Below, one piece after another: positions 5,142 to 6,795 of a stretch of 6,795 nucleotides of DNA. Both the position numbers and the translations under genes were made by a program. Source of the DNA: a bacterium (GTDB taxonomy: Bacteria > AUK180). Below the pieces are notes generated by a model, which was not told the origin of the DNA, ran no database searches, and saw nothing but the letters and a program-made list of their open reading frames with translations. The stretch covers positions 1 through 6,795 of the forward strand of contig JAUXGM010000119.1 of assembly GCA_030622125.1 (NCBI GenBank), in the 5' to 3' direction. Every line of letters begins with the position of its first letter. Position 1 is the first letter of the stretch.

Positions 5142-5174
5142 TCATTGTCAATTGTCCATTGTCCATTGTTAATT
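5142..5174. repeat. ATTGTCC heptamer tandem repeat
   Basis: Four units of a 7-base repeat follow each other: CATTGTC, AATTGTC, CATTGTC and CATTGTT, then AATTG. It is non-coding, the last of the unrelated repeats between the Spy-like promoter and the promoter at 5195. Confidence 0.55.
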
Positions 5175-5194
5175 GCTTGATACCTCCCCCCCCA

Positions 5195-5241
5195 TTTTTT
5201 TTAAAAAAAAGGTTGAATTAAAATTCAAAAAAGGATATAAT
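5195..5241 (+). promoter_or_regulatory. Strong sigma70 promoter with UP-like A/T tract, reading into the AlbA_2 gene
   Basis: A -35 TTGAAT (5213-5218) and a perfect -10 TATAAT (5236-5241) are separated by exactly 17 bases, placing the start near 5248. T8A8 at 5195-5210 falls at about -53 to -38, where an UP element would sit, and C8 at 5186-5193 lies just upstream of it. The -35 is half of a dyad, TTGAAT / ATTCAA (5213-5228, 4-base gap), which could be an operator. The leader to the AlbA_2 start would be about 220 bases and includes the DUF1016 remnant. Confidence 0.6.
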
Positions 5242-5306
5242 AAAATTATGAAAGGATTAAAATGTTGTGAATTTAGAATAAAAATGAACCTTGAACCAAA
5301 ATGTAG

Positions 5307-5468
5307 TACGGGGAAAAAGTGCTGAAAAAACTTTCTACTGATCTTACTACAAAATTTGGTTGTGGATTTTCCAGACAGAATCTTCAGCGATTCCGCAAAT
5401 TTTACATTGTTTGGTCTCCTCGAAAGATATACTCAACACTGTCGGACAAATTGGATATTGGAAAATAA
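5307..5468 (+). pseudogene. Remnant of a DUF1016/YhcG-type nuclease N-terminal domain
   Basis: This 53-codon open stretch begins right after an in-frame TAG (5304-5306) and ends at the TAA at 5466-5468. Its translation includes YGEKVLKKLSTDLT, then FGCGFSRQNLQRFRKFY, then KIYSTLSDKL. It fits the helical N-terminal region of DUF1016 (YhcG-like, PD-(D/E)XK nuclease) proteins, which usually read YG-x-x-(L/I)-(L/I)-x-x-LS-x-DLT-x-x-FG-x-GFS-x-x-NL-x-x-(M/F)R-x-FY. Intact proteins carry some 60 residues before this segment and the nuclease domain after it; both are absent. A GTG at 5319 could still start a short peptide, but no Shine-Dalgarno supports it. The TAA overlaps the next ATG by one base (TAATG), so the remnant now acts as the leader of that gene. 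The family call is from motif recall. Confidence 0.6.
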
Positions 5469-6795
5469 TGAAGATACCGATTAACATAAACGATCTTATT
5501 AGCGGAAAAACAGTTGAATGGGAACGTATTGAATTTAAAAAAGGATGGAATCCCGAAGCAATAATTCATACAATATGTGCTTTTGCCAATGATTTCAATA
5601 ATTGGGGTGGTGGTTATATAATTTTAGGTATTGAATCAAGAGATGGTAAGCCTATCTTACCTCCCATCGGATTAAATCCAAATAATATTGATAAAATTCA
5701 AAAAGAATTACTCAATCTTTGTAATAGAATAAATCCAAATTATTTCCCTGTTGTTTCCCCCTCTATTTTTATGAATAAGCATATTATAATTCTTTGGGTA
5801 TTTGGGGGTGGGAATCGTCCTTATCAAGTACCTTATAAAATAAAGAAAGAAGAAAAATTGGAGTATAAATATTACATAAGAAGATATTCCAATACCGTCA
5901 TTGCTAAAAAATCTGAGATAGAAGAACTTATTTCAATGGCTGCAAATATTCCATTTGATGATAGAATAAATCAACAGGCAAAAATAGAAGATATAGATAT
6001 TTTTTATGTCAAATCATTTCTTAAAGAGATTAAGAGTGGTTTGGATATTCATGTTTCTCCCGTTGAAATTTACAAACAACTAAATATTATAGCTGGTCCA
6101 AATGAATATCTTAGACCCAAAAATGTTGCATTGCTCTTTTTTTCTGAAAATCCACACATTTTTTTAAAAGGAGCACAAATTGATGTAGTTGAGTTTGTTG
6201 ATGATATTGGAGATAACTTTACTGAAAAAATATTTCAAGGTCCCATACAGATACAATTAAAACGCTCATTACAATATATAAGGGATAAAGTTATTAAGGA
6301 AAAAGTAGAAAAACAAGAAGGGAAAGCTGAATCAAAGAGATTTTATAATTATCCTTTTTCAGCAATTGAGGAATCTCTTGCAAATGCTGTTTATCACAAA
6401 AGTTACGAAATGGATTCACCTATTGAAGTGAGAATATTTCCTGATAAAATTGAAATATTAAGCTATCCCGGACCTCTTCCACCTTTAAATAAAAATAATA
6501 TAAATAATGGAAATCTTGCTGCAAGGAAATATAGAAATCGTGTAATTGGTAATTTTATGAAAGAACTTCAATTAACAGAGGGTAGCGGCACGGGTTTCCC
6601 AAAAATTAAAAGAGTATTAAAAGAAAATGTATCTCCACCACCTTTATTTGAAACAGACGAGGAAAGGACATATTTTTTAGTAGTTATTTCTTGCCACCCT
6701 AATTTTGTTGAGGAGATACAAGAAAAAGTAAATATTGGGGGAGTAAATGGGGGAGTAAATGGGGGAGTAAATGGGGGAGTAAATGGGGGAGTAAA
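5468..6795 (+). CDS. AlbA_2 / HATPase_c_4 (RecG-like, COG2865) regulator, 3' end outside the window
   Basis: An open frame of 442 codons runs off the right edge. Residues about 15-145 match the AlbA_2 (divergent AAA-4/Schlafen-type) domain: VEWERIEFKKGW, AFANDFNNWGGGYIILGIE (residues 38-56), and NRPYQVP with YYIRRYSNT near 135-143. Residues about 295-405 match the HATPase_c_4 domain of so-called RecG-like proteins. The N-box-like EESLANAVYHKSY (Asn306, His310) is followed by VRIFPDKIEI, then PGPLPP and GSGTGF (372-377). The protein then enters a (GGVN)n linker at 424. In this family a winged-helix domain normally follows, so the missing part is probably a DNA-binding end. The biochemical role is not settled; transcriptional regulation or defence are proposed. 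Start: ATG overlapping the upstream TAA, with a weak GGA at 5460. It is probably driven by the promoter at 5195-5241. Lower GC than tdh/kbl and the remnant before it suggest an accessory gene. Confidence 0.85.
   Translation, partial: MKIPININDLISGKTVEWERIEFKKGWNPEAIIHTICAFANDFNNWGGGYIILGIESRDGKPILPPIGLNPNNIDKIQKELLNLCNRINPNYFPVVSPSIFMNKHIIILWVFGGGNRPYQVPYKIKKEEKLEYKYYIRRYSNTVIAKKSEIEELISMAANIPFDDRINQQAKIEDIDIFYVKSFLKEIKSGLDIHVSPVEIYKQLNIIAGPNEYLRPKNVALLFFSENPHIFLKGAQIDVVEFVDDIGDNFTEKIFQGPIQIQLKRSLQYIRDKVIKEKVEKQEGKAESKRFYNYPFSAIEESLANAVYHKSYEMDSPIEVRIFPDKIEILSYPGPLPPLNKNNINNGNLAARKYRNRVIGNFMKELQLTEGSGTGFPKIKRVLKENVSPPPLFETDEERTYFLVVISCHPNFVEEIQEKVNIGGVNGGVNGGVNGGVNGGV
6737..6795 (+). repeat. 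12-base tandem repeat encoding Gly-Gly-Val-Asn, truncated by the window
   Basis: GGGGGAGTAAAT is repeated without any difference at 6737-6748, 6749-6760, 6761-6772 and 6773-6784, plus 11 bases of a fifth unit. It is in frame with the AlbA_2 gene (GGG GGA GTA AAT). Each unit adds four codons, so gains or losses keep the reading frame. Identity at synonymous positions points to recent expansion. The true copy number is unknown because the window ends inside it. Confidence 0.9.

Noticed and set aside
4914-5174. CRISPR array in the repeat-rich intergenic region
   Set aside because: The repeats are unrelated to one another, differ in length and have no regular spacers.
5248-5325. Small ORF of 25 codons starting at the ATG at 5248, with four cysteines
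   Set aside because: It has no Shine-Dalgarno, its start coincides with the predicted transcription start, and it overlaps the DUF1016 remnant in another frame. It is most likely a chance ORF.

Overview
The window looks like an AT-rich Gram-negative chromosome. The evidence is codon use, two proteins with Sec signal peptides that suit a periplasm, and a Spy/CpxP-like periplasmic protein. The SDR-type threonine dehydrogenase followed by KBL, the DUF4412/LolA-like protein and abundant decayed palindromic repeats would fit an uncultivated anaerobe of the FCB superphylum (Bacteroidetes/Cloacimonadota-like). That placement is inference from style, with low confidence.

Layout. Positions 1-551 hold no gene: short AGTAC and CTTTGAAC repeats, a hairpin, the first copy of a composite dispersed repeat (about 196-390), then a plausible sigma70 promoter. 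Positions 561-3870 hold four genes on the + strand with gaps of 8-19 bases: tdh (L-threonine 3-dehydrogenase, SDR type), kbl (2-amino-3-ketobutyrate CoA ligase), a secreted DUF4412/LolA-like protein and a four-helix membrane protein. The first two form the threonine-to-glycine plus acetyl-CoA pathway. The last two are probably co-transcribed but have no evident metabolic link. Positions 3871-4258 hold the second, longer copy of the composite repeat and a terminator-like double palindrome. A Spy/CpxP-family gene lies on the - strand (4259-4759) with its own promoter around 4844-4870.

Positions 4880-5210 are a mosaic of unrelated short dispersed repeats. A strong promoter follows (5195-5241, with an A/T-tract UP-like element). 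It reads through a remnant of a DUF1016/YhcG-type nuclease gene (5307-5468) whose stop codon overlaps the start of a large AlbA_2/HATPase_c_4 (RecG-like, COG2865) gene. That gene runs off the right edge inside a perfect 12-base tandem repeat encoding (Gly-Gly-Val-Asn)n. The right end may be the edge of a defence or restriction-modification island, because both families often sit in such loci.

The most notable observations are: (i) the composite repeat, with stem-loops of conserved outer arm GGGACA/TGTCCC and exchangeable inner arms; (ii) near-identical hairpins presenting the Shine-Dalgarno sequence at two unrelated genes for secreted proteins; (iii) the DUF1016 remnant joined by TAATG to the AlbA_2 gene; and (iv) the in-frame GGVN minisatellite.
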